52,945 nucleotides of DNA. It comes from JBMOLK01 sp049325575. Its GTDB lineage: Bacteria > Bacillota > Clostridia > Acetivibrionales > Acetivibrionaceae. The notes below the pieces were generated by a model. That model was not told where the DNA came from. It saw only the letters and a list, made by a program, of their open reading frames with translations, and did not search any database. Of this stretch, positions 1 to 8,130 are shown in pieces; positions within the stretch are counted from its first letter, which is position 1, and each line of letters opens with the position of its first letter. The position numbers and the translations under genes are program-made. Where the stretch lies: assembly GCA_049325575.1 (NCBI GenBank), contig JBMOLK010000232.1, positions 1 to 52,945 of the forward strand. Direction: 5' to 3'.

Positions 1-1
1 G

Positions 2-58
2 AATATGACTCCTGCAAAATTCCTGCAGAATTATTATGAAAACATAAAAGCCGCCTGA
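2..58 (+). pseudogene. C-terminal tail of a DDE-type transposase (partial)
   Basis: The frame starting at base 2 reads NMTPAKFLQNYYENIKAA and then stops at TGA 56-58. The motif (N)MTPAxFLxxYYEN resembles the last residues of IS3/IS481-type integrase-core transposases, where an 'H/N-M-T-P-A-x-F' stretch follows the RPH region. Only 18 codons are in the window, so whether the gene is intact to the left cannot be judged. It sits just upstream of a strong inverted repeat and an exporter stub, which fits an insertion sequence having landed at the left edge of the operon. Identification rests on this short motif only. Confidence 0.4.
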
Positions 59-88
59 TTCACAGAAGTAGCGTTTATGCCGCGAAAG

Positions 89-221
89 CCTCTTGACAAT
101 GAGAAGGCATGTTAGGCTGAACGCCAGACATCAACCATTCTACAGAGCCATTCTCCCTGTTCAGCATGGTGAATGCCGCTGATGCTTGAAAACATGCCGT
201 CGGAGGCTCGTTGTCAACAGG
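89..221. repeat. Long nested inverted repeat (structured RNA or IS-end hairpin)
   Basis: Bases 89-103 (CCTCTTGACAATGAG) pair with 207-221 (CTCGTTGTCAACAGG), 106-113 (GGCATGTT) pair with 191-198 (AACATGCC), and inside them 116-122 (GCTGAAC) pair with 159-165 (GTTCAGC). The three arms are nested in the correct order and separated by small internal loops, so the segment can fold into one long hairpin with branches. The base composition is richer in G+C than the flanks. It follows the transposase tail by about 30 nt. It may be the non-coding end of the insertion sequence or a small structured RNA. I do not recognise a named family. Confidence 0.55.
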
Positions 222-254
222 ACCGTGGAATAAATGCGGTAAATATACACGAAA

Positions 255-488
255 GTGAAAAACAAAGATATTCTAACTCTGGAGTGTCTAAATTATCGAG
301 AAAGGGTCATATTTGAGCGTTTGATTAAACCTAGAATTTATACTTGTATTCTGGTTTCCAATAGAGCAACAATACTACAAAATGCAGATAACGTAATTGT
401 TCTTGAAAACGGAGAGATTAAAAAGAATAGTTTTATCAGTAATAATATAACCAAAGTGTCAGGAGAAAACAGTTTTGTCTTTGAATAA
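255..488 (+). pseudogene. C-terminal stub of an ABC exporter ATP-binding domain
   Basis: This is a 77-codon frame with a GTG start. Its middle part, TCILVSNRATILQNADNVIV followed by LENGEIKK, matches the end of the ATPase domain of exporter-type ABC proteins, whose family pattern is T-x-I-x-(I/V)-S-H-R-x-x-x-(L/I)-x-x-A-D-x-I-(I/V)-V-L-x-x-G. Walker A, the signature motif and Walker B are all absent, so the protein cannot be a working transporter. The usual H-loop histidine is Asn here (SNR instead of SHR). The stub ends 26 bp before the aminodeoxychorismate synthase gene, so an exporter probably once headed this operon and was truncated. The first 25 residues are not recognisable. Confidence 0.6.
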
Positions 489-514
489 AAATTATAAAAG
501 GTCAGGATAGGTAT

Positions 515-2641
515 ATGCAAACTTTAATAATTGATAACTATGATTCATTTACATTTAATCTGTATCAATATGTAGCAGAGATTACAGGTGAAATGCCTGT
601 AGTTATAAGAAATAATCAGTTAAAATTTGAGGAATTAAAGCAAATTGAATACAATAATATTATAATTTCACCAGGACCTGGAAGACCAGATGTTTTAGAG
701 GATTTTGGAGTATGTATTTCTGTGTTGCAACAACTTGATGTTCCAATACTTGGTGTATGTTTAGGACATCAAGGAATAGCCCATGCATTTGGAGGAAAAG
801 TCATTCATGCTCCTGAAGCAATGCATGGAAGGGTCAGTAAGGTGTACCACGAAGGACACCCGTTGTTTGAAGGTATTCCTGTAGGGTTTTCTGTTGTTAG
901 GTATCATTCACTAATAGTGGATAAAGAAATTCCTCCAGAACTTCAAAAGATAGCATGGACTGAAGACGATTTAATTATGGGCATAGCACATAAAGAAAAA
1001 CCTATATGGGGTGTGCAGTTTCATCCCGAGTCAATATGTACTGAGTATGGAAAGAACATACTTAAAAACTACCTTAGTATGGCTGAAGACTATTGCAAAA
1101 AAAATACTCATGTGAAAAAACATGATAAAGAGCTTAGTCCTATTGACATATCAGTCATACCAAGAAAGTCACTTCCTATAAGAATGGAAGCAAAATATAA
1201 TGTAAAAGTAAGGGAACTAAGTTCCTTTAAGGATCCGGAACAGGTGTTTTTACATTTTTATGGAAATCACGAAAATGCTATATGGTTGGATAGCAGCTCC
1301 ATTGTTGAAGGGTTTTCCAGATTCTCATTTATGGGGGGCAGCGGAGGAGAATTATTCTTTAAAGTAAGCTATGTTAGCAGCAAGAAAGAAATAACTGTTA
1401 GTAAGAATGGTTCCGAGCAGGTACTAAATGAAAGCATTTTTGATTACCTGAGGAGAGAAACGTGCAAATATTATACGGAAACCCCAAATATTGAGTTTAA
1501 TTTTAATTGCGGCTTTGTCGGATACTTTGGTTATGAAATTAAGCAAGAGTGTAATTCTCAACTAAGTAACAAATCAGATCTGCCTGATGCAATATTTTTA
1601 TTTATTGATAGGTTAATTGTATTTGATCATAAATACAAAAAAATGTTTCTATTAAACTTATATGAACAAGGCAGTGAGTATGATGCTGATGACTGGTTTG
1701 ATACCGTAGAAGAAGGCTTAAGAAGCTTAAATCCAAAAAGCAGCATTATCCCATTAACTTGCAGTGAACCAGTTAAATTTAGGCTAAGTAGAAATTATAA
1801 AACATACATGGAGGATATATATAAATGTCTCCAATATATAAAGGATGGGGAAAGCTATGAAATATGTTTAACAAATAAAATACATACTGATATTGATATT
1901 AATCCATTATCATATTATCGTGTACTTAGACAAACAAACCCCGCTCCATATGGTACTTTTTTGCGGTTTAACGATATTTGCATAGCAGGATCCTCGCCAG
2001 AAAGATTTATATACATTGATAAAACTGCATTAGTTGAGTCAAAGCCTATGAAAGGTACGATTAAGAGAGGTAAAACAAAAGAGGAAGATGAGTTTCTTTT
2101 TACATACTTACAAAATGATGAAAAAACAAGAGCGGAAAATTTGATGATATGTGACCTGATTAGAAATGACCTGGGCATAGTATGTGAAGTTGGAAGTGTT
2201 AATGTTCCCAGTCTATTGACAGTAGAAACATATGCCACTGTTCATCAAATGATAAGTTTGATAAGGGGTAAACTTCGCGACGATATGCATGCTATTGATT
2301 GTATACGCACATCTTTTCCAGGTGGTTCAATGACGGGAGCCCCAAAGAAGCGTACAATGGAGTTTATTGATGAGCTTGAAAAGGAAGCAAGAGGTGTCTA
2401 TTCAGGTTCTATAGGATATTTTGCTTTAAATAATTCAGCAGACTTTAATATTGTTATTAGAACGGCCGTTATTACTCCTGGAAGGTTTAGTGTAGGAGTT
2501 GGAGGGGCTATTATATCACTTTCAGATCCACAGGAAGAATTCGATGAAATAATGCTTAAAGGTATGGCTTTGATGAATTCGGCACAACAACTAGTACCAG
2601 AAGATATTAGAAAGGAATATATTGTGGAAGGTGTAGAATGA
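515..2641 (+). CDS. pabAB: Fused aminodeoxychorismate synthase (PabA-PabB type)
   Basis: This 708-aa fusion makes 4-amino-4-deoxychorismate from chorismate and glutamine. Residues 1 to about 195 are a class I glutamine amidotransferase with GVCLGHQG (nucleophile C82) and QFHPES (H170, E172). Residues about 235-700 are a chorismate-binding PabB/TrpE domain ending in PGGSMTGAPKKRTME. The active-site motif reads KPMKGT with K513. That lysine is typical of aminodeoxychorismate synthases, while anthranilate synthases carry alanine there, so PABA-type chemistry is favoured over tryptophan synthesis. Such fusions occur in natural-product clusters (chloramphenicol, candicidin) and in fungi. The stop overlaps the next start (ATGA), so translation is coupled. 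A weak AGGATAGG box precedes the ATG. The gene is visibly more AT-rich than the window's housekeeping genes. Confidence 0.88.
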   Translation: MQTLIIDNYDSFTFNLYQYVAEITGEMPVVIRNNQLKFEELKQIEYNNIIISPGPGRPDVLEDFGVCISVLQQLDVPILGVCLGHQGIAHAFGGKVIHAPEAMHGRVSKVYHEGHPLFEGIPVGFSVVRYHSLIVDKEIPPELQKIAWTEDDLIMGIAHKEKPIWGVQFHPESICTEYGKNILKNYLSMAEDYCKKNTHVKKHDKELSPIDISVIPRKSLPIRMEAKYNVKVRELSSFKDPEQVFLHFYGNHENAIWLDSSSIVEGFSRFSFMGGSGGELFFKVSYVSSKKEITVSKNGSEQVLNESIFDYLRRETCKYYTETPNIEFNFNCGFVGYFGYEIKQECNSQLSNKSDLPDAIFLFIDRLIVFDHKYKKMFLLNLYEQGSEYDADDWFDTVEEGLRSLNPKSSIIPLTCSEPVKFRLSRNYKTYMEDIYKCLQYIKDGESYEICLTNKIHTDIDINPLSYYRVLRQTNPAPYGTFLRFNDICIAGSSPERFIYIDKTALVESKPMKGTIKRGKTKEEDEFLFTYLQNDEKTRAENLMICDLIRNDLGIVCEVGSVNVPSLLTVETYATVHQMISLIRGKLRDDMHAIDCIRTSFPGGSMTGAPKKRTMEFIDELEKEARGVYSGSIGYFALNNSADFNIVIRTAVITPGRFSVGVGGAIISLSDPQEEFDEIMLKGMALMNSAQQLVPEDIRKEYIVEGVE

Positions 2642-4041
2642 TGAGTGAATTTAAATTGTGTAAGTGGGCATTTCATGGAAATAGGTTAATACAGGCAGAA
2701 ATGGCCGATGTTTCGGTTACTAATCACGCGCTGAATTTTGGGACAGGTGTATTTGAAACTCTACGCCTTTATAAGTCTTCAAATGATACATTAATATTAG
2801 GTTTAAAAAAACACATGGATCGGTTTGAGAATTCAATTAATTCAATTGGACTTCCTGAATTGGCCATCAAAGATGTTGAGGATGCATTAGATGAGTTTAT
2901 TGATAAAAATAATATTTCTGAAGGTTATGTAAGAATAGTAGCATATCCCTATGGACCTTGTAATTCTCTGGATATCTCTGAACACAGTACTACATTCTCT
3001 ATTTTTGGATGGCATATAAGCGGCACACGTTTTTTGCCCCCTGTTTCCTTAAATGTGTCTTATTTACGAAGGCCAAATTCTTCAAGTTCATTACCCCGTG
3101 CCAAGGTCTGTGGACTTTATGCAGTAGATGTAGTTTCGCAGCTTAATGCAAGATGTCTTGGGTTTGATACCGGATTGTTGTTGAATGAAGATGGTACGGT
3201 TTGTGAAGCTGCGGGAGCTAATTTATTTATTGTTAAAGATTCGAAAATTTATACACCAATTATTAGCAATAGTATAAATGGAATAACTGCTTCTTTAGTA
3301 TCGGATATTGCAAGTTTCCTTGGAATTGAATTAGAGAAGACTCCTCTGACTTTGGAGGATATTTTCAGTGCTGATGAAGTATTTATTACAGGAACGTTTT
3401 ATGGTATCAGACCAGTTATGGCCATTGATAGAGTAAAGTTTTTTCAATCAACCAACAGCTTAACAAATACATTAATTGCAAAATTTGAAGAGGTATTAGA
3501 ACGAAATGAGAATTCAATAGGTGAAAAATGGCTGACAACTTGTAAAAAGAAGCCTAAAAACAGGGCTGATAGTTGTTTTAAGATTATTGAAGCATCTGCT
3601 GAAGATGAAAACTTTGTTGTTCACGGAGTTGGAGAATTGATAAAAGAGCTTCGTAATATTAATAGTGCTCCTGAAATAAAAGGGATTCGTGATGCGTATA
3701 AAAGGATTATAAATTCAACAACTCTTGATAAGATTTTTATTGCTTTATCTCAAAACGGCGAAAAATGTGGATTTATTTCAATTTCGGAGCAGTGTGCTTT
3801 GCACTGTGGGGGAAATTACATAACAATTCAAGAGTTATGGACTAAGCCAAATTTTCGGTCCCTTGGTGTTGGAAAACAATTGGTAAAATATGTAGAAGAG
3901 TACTGTAGAAATAATGGAATTAGTCGTATAGATGTAGGACTCCCTGATTATACATTTTTGGGTTTTCCTGAAACATATGATTTCTACTCAAGAAATGAAT
4001 TTATAGATATTGGAGTAAGAATGAAGAAAGGTTTACAATGA
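2638..4041 (+). CDS. Aminodeoxychorismate lyase-like class IV aminotransferase fused to a GNAT acetyltransferase
   Basis: This protein has 467 aa. Residues 1 to about 295 are a fold-type IV PLP enzyme: the PLP lysine is K156 in LPRAKVCGLY, followed by the family's GFDTGLLLNEDGTVCEAAG and NLFIV stretch. PabC enzymes of this fold release PABA and pyruvate from aminodeoxychorismate; close relatives are branched-chain and D-amino acid aminotransferases. Residues about 310-467 look like a GNAT N-acetyltransferase with the acetyl-CoA loop RSLGVGKQL and the terminal FYSRNEF strand-turn. A PabC-GNAT fusion is unusual and suggests that the aromatic amine product is acetylated as it is made. The start overlaps the previous stop and the stop overlaps the next start, so the three genes are translationally coupled. 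Lyase versus transaminase activity cannot be decided from sequence alone. Confidence 0.8.
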   Translation: MMSEFKLCKWAFHGNRLIQAEMADVSVTNHALNFGTGVFETLRLYKSSNDTLILGLKKHMDRFENSINSIGLPELAIKDVEDALDEFIDKNNISEGYVRIVAYPYGPCNSLDISEHSTTFSIFGWHISGTRFLPPVSLNVSYLRRPNSSSSLPRAKVCGLYAVDVVSQLNARCLGFDTGLLLNEDGTVCEAAGANLFIVKDSKIYTPIISNSINGITASLVSDIASFLGIELEKTPLTLEDIFSADEVFITGTFYGIRPVMAIDRVKFFQSTNSLTNTLIAKFEEVLERNENSIGEKWLTTCKKKPKNRADSCFKIIEASAEDENFVVHGVGELIKELRNINSAPEIKGIRDAYKRIINSTTLDKIFIALSQNGEKCGFISISEQCALHCGGNYITIQELWTKPNFRSLGVGKQLVKYVEEYCRNNGISRIDVGLPDYTFLGFPETYDFYSRNEFIDIGVRMKKGLQ

Positions 4042-5006
4042 GTTGTGATAAAATTGTTTTAATTACTCAGGGTGTTAATAATAAGTCTATTCCTTATTTG
4101 ATCAGTAATGCAACAAAAGAAAAAGTTAAATGCATGGAAAACGAAATAAGAGTAAATCGAATCAATGAGCATTTAAAAAATTTACCATTTATTATTGTTG
4201 AAGAGCAAAAATCAAATAGGAATGAATTGCTTAGGGTATTGGAAATGACTCGCAAAAAAGAGTATATTTTACACATTGAGAATGTTAGTAGTACTTTGGA
4301 AATTGGAGGATCCCTTTTAGAACACCCTTTTATACCTGACAATGTTTGTAATGATACTCCATTCATTAATGGAATATTTGATCAGGCTTGTGAAGCTGCT
4401 ATGGCTGCATTATATTCAGGCTATAAAATTACTTATGGTTCCAGAACTGTATATACGGTATGTAGGCCGCCAGGACATCATGCTGGGAAAGCTTGGGTAG
4501 GGGGGTATTGTTATTTAAATAATGCAGTTATTGCTTTAAAAACAATTTTGGAAGGCGGTATAAAACCTGTTGGTTTACTGGATATAGATTTTCATTTTGG
4601 AAATGGATCTGCAGATATCCTTGTAGATGAACCTGATACTGTATTTGTATCCATTCATGCTTCAACAGAAAATAATTATCCTTATACGAAGGTTATAGAA
4701 CAAAATCAGCGTCAGATGTTTATTCCCTTTGTAGACAAACCTTCTGAATCAGAGTATTTGGATGCATTGGATAAAGCAATTGATAAGATCGCAGAATATG
4801 GATGCAAGGCACTGGTAGTATCTATAGGGTTTGATATTATAAAGGGAGACCCACATGGAACATGGGATTTATCTACTTCAGTATTCAAACAAGTTGGAGT
4901 TCGGCTGAAAAAGCTGGGAATTCCGTTATGTTTTATCCAAGAAGGTGGATATCTTATAGACAAACTTGGCGAATGTGCATATCAATTGTGTTGCGGACTG
5001 AAATAA
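4038..5006 (+). CDS. Histone deacetylase / acetylpolyamine amidohydrolase family protein
   Basis: This 322-aa protein belongs to the zinc-dependent arginase-deacetylase fold. Visible motifs are RPPGHHAG (H147, H148), LDIDFHFGNG with zinc ligands D184 and H186, GFDIIKGDPHGTW near residue 265, and QEGGY near the end. The usual second His of the D-x-H-H-G-N-G motif is Phe here, but the ligands remain. Bacterial members remove acetyl groups from polyamines, acetoin-related or other small amides. Placed directly after a GNAT-containing fusion in one coupled operon, the likely job is to remove an acetyl group from the pathway product or an intermediate. This pairing is an inference. The ATG overlaps the upstream stop as ATGA. 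Confidence 0.85.
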   Translation: MSCDKIVLITQGVNNKSIPYLISNATKEKVKCMENEIRVNRINEHLKNLPFIIVEEQKSNRNELLRVLEMTRKKEYILHIENVSSTLEIGGSLLEHPFIPDNVCNDTPFINGIFDQACEAAMAALYSGYKITYGSRTVYTVCRPPGHHAGKAWVGGYCYLNNAVIALKTILEGGIKPVGLLDIDFHFGNGSADILVDEPDTVFVSIHASTENNYPYTKVIEQNQRQMFIPFVDKPSESEYLDALDKAIDKIAEYGCKALVVSIGFDIIKGDPHGTWDLSTSVFKQVGVRLKKLGIPLCFIQEGGYLIDKLGECAYQLCCGLK

Positions 5007-5146
5007 TATTTACAACAATAGTTTTGAGAAACAACCAGCGGCAGTAAGCTTAAAGATAATTTCCTTGAAACTTGTAAATCTAAAATGCAATATTGGGGTT
5101 AAGTTAGTAACATGTAAAAAATTAAGGATTGATGAGGTGTATGGAT

Positions 5147-5434
5147 ATGGATAATAACTGGCTTAATGAAGCAAGAGCAAAGCTTGATGAGATTGATTTT
5201 GAAATAATTGATATTTTGGCAAGGCGTTATTCAATTATTCGTGAAATAGGTGAATTCAAAAAAAGGAATAAAATTGATGTAATGCAGCATGATAGAGTTA
5301 AGAAAATTTTGGAAAGGTGCTCTGAAGAGGGGGCTAAGTATAACTTGAGTAAAGATTTTATCAAAAAATTATTTAGCTTGCTTATTGAAGAGTCATGTCT
5401 GATTGAAGAAGAAATCATTAAAAACAGTCTATAG
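5147..5434 (+). CDS. AroQ-type chorismate mutase domain protein (possible aminodeoxychorismate mutase)
   Basis: This is a 95-aa single-domain protein matching the three-helix AroQ fold: LDEIDFEIIDILARRYSIIR, then EIGEFKKRNK, then a C-terminal helix with LLIEESCLIEEE. AroQ enzymes rearrange chorismate to prephenate; PapB homologues in 4-aminophenylalanine pathways use 4-amino-4-deoxychorismate instead. The second reading is attractive because the operon begins with aminodeoxychorismate synthase. I chose ATG 5147 because GAGGTG at 5134-5139 lies 7 nt upstream; in-frame ATG 5141 and TTG 5129 are alternatives. It follows the deacetylase gene after a 140-bp AT-rich spacer in which I see no gene. 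Confidence 0.82.
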   Translation: MDNNWLNEARAKLDEIDFEIIDILARRYSIIREIGEFKKRNKIDVMQHDRVKKILERCSEEGAKYNLSKDFIKKLFSLLIEESCLIEEEIIKNSL

Positions 5435-5467
5435 TATTAGACTATTGTGCTTATTTTGGAGGGCGAA

Positions 5468-5806
5468 ATGAACATAGTTTTTTGTACCCTTGGGCCGGAA
5501 GGTACTTGTCACGATAATGCTTTAAAAAACTACATTAAGTTTCAGAAGCTTGATAATGCGTCTATAGTTTACATATCTAAATTTTCAGATGCAGTTGATT
5601 TGCTAAGACGCAGACCCCAAAATCAATTAATTAGGTTTGAAAAAATTTTCCTCAGCCCTAATGAGGAAAAGACTGTAGAGTTTAATATAAAAGTAGAAGA
5701 ATTAAGCGATTATGATGAGAATATGCAATATGTTTGTGAACCAAGGGAAATCGAATTTAAGATTGAAAAGTTTGTAGGTATTATAACTATTGCTAAAGCA
5801 AAATAA
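5468..5806 (+). pseudogene. Chimeric ORF: prephenate dehydratase/decarboxylase start joined to a GH3 Fn3-like tail
   Basis: This is a 112-aa frame. Residues 1 to about 47 carry TLGPEGTCHDNALKNYI, the N-terminal signature of prephenate dehydratases and of the BacA-type prephenate decarboxylases of bacilysin synthesis. From about residue 48 the sequence changes to QLIRFEKIFLSPNEEKTVEF and later YDENMQYVCEP, which is the Fn3-like C-terminal domain of GH3 beta-glucosidases (family pattern L-x-G-F-x-K-x-x-L-x-P-G-E-x-K-x-V-x-F). Neither half is functional alone: the dehydratase lacks its TRF and ACT regions and the glycosidase lacks its catalytic domains. The junction is near 5605-5618. A good RBS (GGAGGG, 5457-5462) shows that the first half belongs to the upstream operon. 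A deletion or rearrangement is the likely cause. Confidence 0.7.
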
Positions 5807-6209
5807 TATACCAGCATCTAAAAAGCAATAGACTTTACAATATTCAAGATGAATGGAATTCCGTAATCCTAAGATGTAATAGTGCGATTATTTTCTAGGT
5901 GAAGGGACAAAGTCTATATAGCTTTAATATTACCAAATAAGAACCATTTGTGAATAGCATCGTCAATTCATCATGGCTTTGGTAGTTACTATTTCTCATG
6001 ACATCACCCTTTAAAGGGTTTAACTAAAAAGTTCTTTATTTTTTGTCGATTCTATTGTAAAATAAATAATGACCCTGGAAGAATGCCTGTTGTTTTATGT
6101 AGACTTTTATACAAACAATATTTAGTATTGTTCATATGAACTGGCAGGTAAAAACGGACACAGTTCCTATGGGGCGGGTGTCCTTTATTTTATTCTGCAG
6201 GTACTTTAT
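5807..6209. other. Intergenic stretch without a recognised gene
   Basis: About 400 bp separate the chimeric ORF from the first MITE-like element. It contains stop codons in all frames that I read, a 12-bp perfect palindrome CCCTTTAAAGGG at 6007-6018, and a possible hairpin whose GGACAC and GTGTCC arms lie at about 6156-6183 and are followed by a T-rich run. No coding remnant was recognised. The region probably contains degraded DNA left by the rearrangement that made the chimera. Confidence 0.5.
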
Positions 6210-6309
6210 TAGAGATAACGAACTGTAAAGATAAACATATAATTCGCTCCGCTAATTTGATACAAATGGCTTGCCTATCTTGTTATCTACTTTTACAGTC
6301 CGGTCTCTA
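6210..6309 (+). mobile_element. MITE-like element, copy 1
   Basis: This 100-bp element runs from TAGAGATAACG to GGTCTCTA. Its two ends form imperfect terminal inverted repeats of roughly 25 bp (AGAGATAACGAACTGTAAAG against AGAGACCGGACTGTAAAAG). It is bounded by TA on both sides, as expected for Tc1/mariner-IS630-type miniature elements that duplicate a TA target. A near-identical copy lies in opposite orientation at 7978-8078. The element has no coding capacity, so it would depend on a transposase supplied in trans. It is 28 bp from the assembly gap. Confidence 0.75.
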
Positions 6310-6337
6310 TAGTTTGATAATAGCCTCTATAAGCAAT

Positions 6338-6347
6338 NNNNNNNNNN
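6338..6347. other. Assembly gap (10 N)
   Basis: Ten ambiguous bases separate the first MITE-like element from the symporter gene. The true size of the missing DNA is unknown because 10 N is commonly a placeholder. The promoter of the symporter gene could lie inside it, and additional copies of the nearby repeat may have broken the assembly. Confidence 0.95.
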
Positions 6348-6411
6348 TACGAACCTTATGGATGGGTAGTATGGTAGGTATTGAAATCTAAAATTTGGAG
6401 GATGGTAGGAC

Positions 6412-7905
6412 ATGTTAATCAAGCTTGTTATTCTTGGGCTTTTTACTGCTCTTATGATCGGTATCGGGATCTACAGTAAAAAGAAAGTAACCAGCGTTCA
6501 AGACTTCTTATTCGGCGGTAGGCAGATGGGACCCTGGATTTCCGCATTTGCTTACGGTACCACTTATTTCTCGGCAGTTATTTTCATTGGTTATGCGGGC
6601 AGATTGGGCTGGAATTTCGGACTTTCTGCTACCTGGATTGGAATTGGTAATGCAGTTCTGGGCTGTCTTTTGGCATGGCTGGTACTTGCAAAAAGAACCC
6701 GTAAAATGACCCATGATCTCAATGCTTCCACAATGCCGGAGTTTTTTGAGAAAAGATATGACAGCAAGGCCATGAAAATAGTAACTTCAATAATTATCTT
6801 CGTTTTTCTCGTTCCTTATTCTGCATCAGTTTATCAGGGATTAAGCTATTTGTTTGAACAATCCATCGGTATAGAACTGGGTATTTCATTTGAAGTATGC
6901 ATGCTGGTGATGGCTGCAATGACAGGATTATACCTGATGCTGGGCGGATATGTTGCAACTGCTATAAACGACTTTATACAGGGAATAATAATGATAGTCG
7001 GTCTGCTCCTTATGGTGTTCTTTATTGTTAATCATACGACAGTAGGCGGACTTGGAGAAGGTATCTCGAGACTTTCAGCCATTCCGGAAGTGGGCCCTAG
7101 TCTTGTAAGTGCTTTTGGCCCAAAACCTTTAAACCTACTTGCCCTGGTTATGCTTACTAGCTTGGGAACCTGGGGACTTCCACAAATGATTCACAAATTT
7201 TACGCAATACGCGACGATGATGCCATTAAAAAAGCAACAATCGTTTCTACTGTTTTCGCTACTGTTATAGCGGCTGGTGCCTATTTTATAGGAGGCTTCG
7301 GAAGGCTCTTTGTTACCAGTGCAGAAACAGGGGGAGACCTTGACAAGGTTGTTCCAATAATGCTTGACAAAGCCTTACCCGATTACCTTATGGGGATAGT
7401 TATTATTCTGGTGCTTTCAGCTTCAATGTCAACCCTCTCATCATTGGTTCTGGTATCAAGCTCTTCAATTTCTTTAGACCTTGTTAAGGGAACATGGTTT
7501 AAAGATATGAAGAAGGAAAAAGTTATGCTGCTTATGAGGGTTCTATGTGCGGTGTTTGTAGCTCTGTCCTTCCTGGTAGCCATAAGGCCCGGGGCAATAC
7601 TGACACTTATGTCGCTGTCATGGGGAACTGTAGCAGGATCATTCCTGGCACCCTTTATATACGGCCTTTACTGGAAGGGTACCACTAAACTTGGTGCCTG
7701 GGCAGGTATTATAGCAGGGTTTACCTGTTCTGTGGGAGGATCAATGTATTTTGGCATGAAAAACGCACCTAATGTGGGAGCTGTTGCAATGCTGGTTTCA
7801 CTTATAGCTGTACCTGTAGTAAGCCTTGTTACATCAAAGTTTCCTGAAGCTCATCTTAAAAGTGTCTTCAACACAGGTAAGACAGAAAAAAATCTTAAGG
7901 CGTAG
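6412..7905 (+). CDS. Sodium:solute symporter family protein
   Basis: This 497-aa polytopic membrane protein belongs to the SSS/SLC5 family, which imports organic solutes with Na+. The N-terminus shows the family order: a first membrane helix, GIYSKKKVTSVQDFLFGGRQ, then WISAFAYGTTYFSAVIFIGY. Further hydrophobic segments run to residue ~485, consistent with about 13 transmembrane helices, and the length is normal. A GGAGGATGG box precedes the ATG. The substrate cannot be read from sequence. Its position before genes for aryl-pyruvate oxidation and aryl-CoA ligation makes an aromatic or branched organic acid possible. The gene is enclosed by two inverted MITE-like repeats and has an assembly gap in its upstream region, so its transcriptional link to the neighbours is uncertain. 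Confidence 0.88.
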   Translation: MLIKLVILGLFTALMIGIGIYSKKKVTSVQDFLFGGRQMGPWISAFAYGTTYFSAVIFIGYAGRLGWNFGLSATWIGIGNAVLGCLLAWLVLAKRTRKMTHDLNASTMPEFFEKRYDSKAMKIVTSIIIFVFLVPYSASVYQGLSYLFEQSIGIELGISFEVCMLVMAAMTGLYLMLGGYVATAINDFIQGIIMIVGLLLMVFFIVNHTTVGGLGEGISRLSAIPEVGPSLVSAFGPKPLNLLALVMLTSLGTWGLPQMIHKFYAIRDDDAIKKATIVSTVFATVIAAGAYFIGGFGRLFVTSAETGGDLDKVVPIMLDKALPDYLMGIVIILVLSASMSTLSSLVLVSSSSISLDLVKGTWFKDMKKEKVMLLMRVLCAVFVALSFLVAIRPGAILTLMSLSWGTVAGSFLAPFIYGLYWKGTTKLGAWAGIIAGFTCSVGGSMYFGMKNAPNVGAVAMLVSLIAVPVVSLVTSKFPEAHLKSVFNTGKTEKNLKA

Positions 7906-7977
7906 TTTGATTGTATAGTATTGAGGGACATTTCGTGTATATGAGTCATAGTTCTTCGAAATGTTCCTTTATAATTA

Positions 7978-8078
7978 TAGAGATCGAACTGTAAAAGTAG
8001 ATAAACTTGATGAGCCCGCCATTCGTATCAAATTAGCGGAGCGAATTATATGTTTATCTTTACAGTTCGTTATCTCTA
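7978..8078 (-). mobile_element. MITE-like element, copy 2 (inverted relative to copy 1)
   Basis: This 101-bp element is the reverse complement of the one at 6210-6309 with few differences: the block GTATCAAATTAGCGGAGCG and the following ATATGTTTATCTTTACAG match copy 1 read backwards. It is bounded by TA at 7978-7979 and 8077-8078. Like copy 1 it has terminal inverted repeats and no ORF. It lies between the symporter stop and the first paaK gene and may act as a hairpin in read-through transcripts. Confidence 0.75.
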
Positions 8079-8130
8079 AGTCTAGAAAACTTTATTTATA
8101 TTAATAGGATTAATAGAAGGGGTTGTTTGG

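Noticed and set aside
6156..6183. Hairpin with GGACAC/GTGTCC arms as a terminator
   Set aside because: Only 6 bp of stem with a long loop, and no gene directly upstream that it would end; kept as a note in the intergenic entry.
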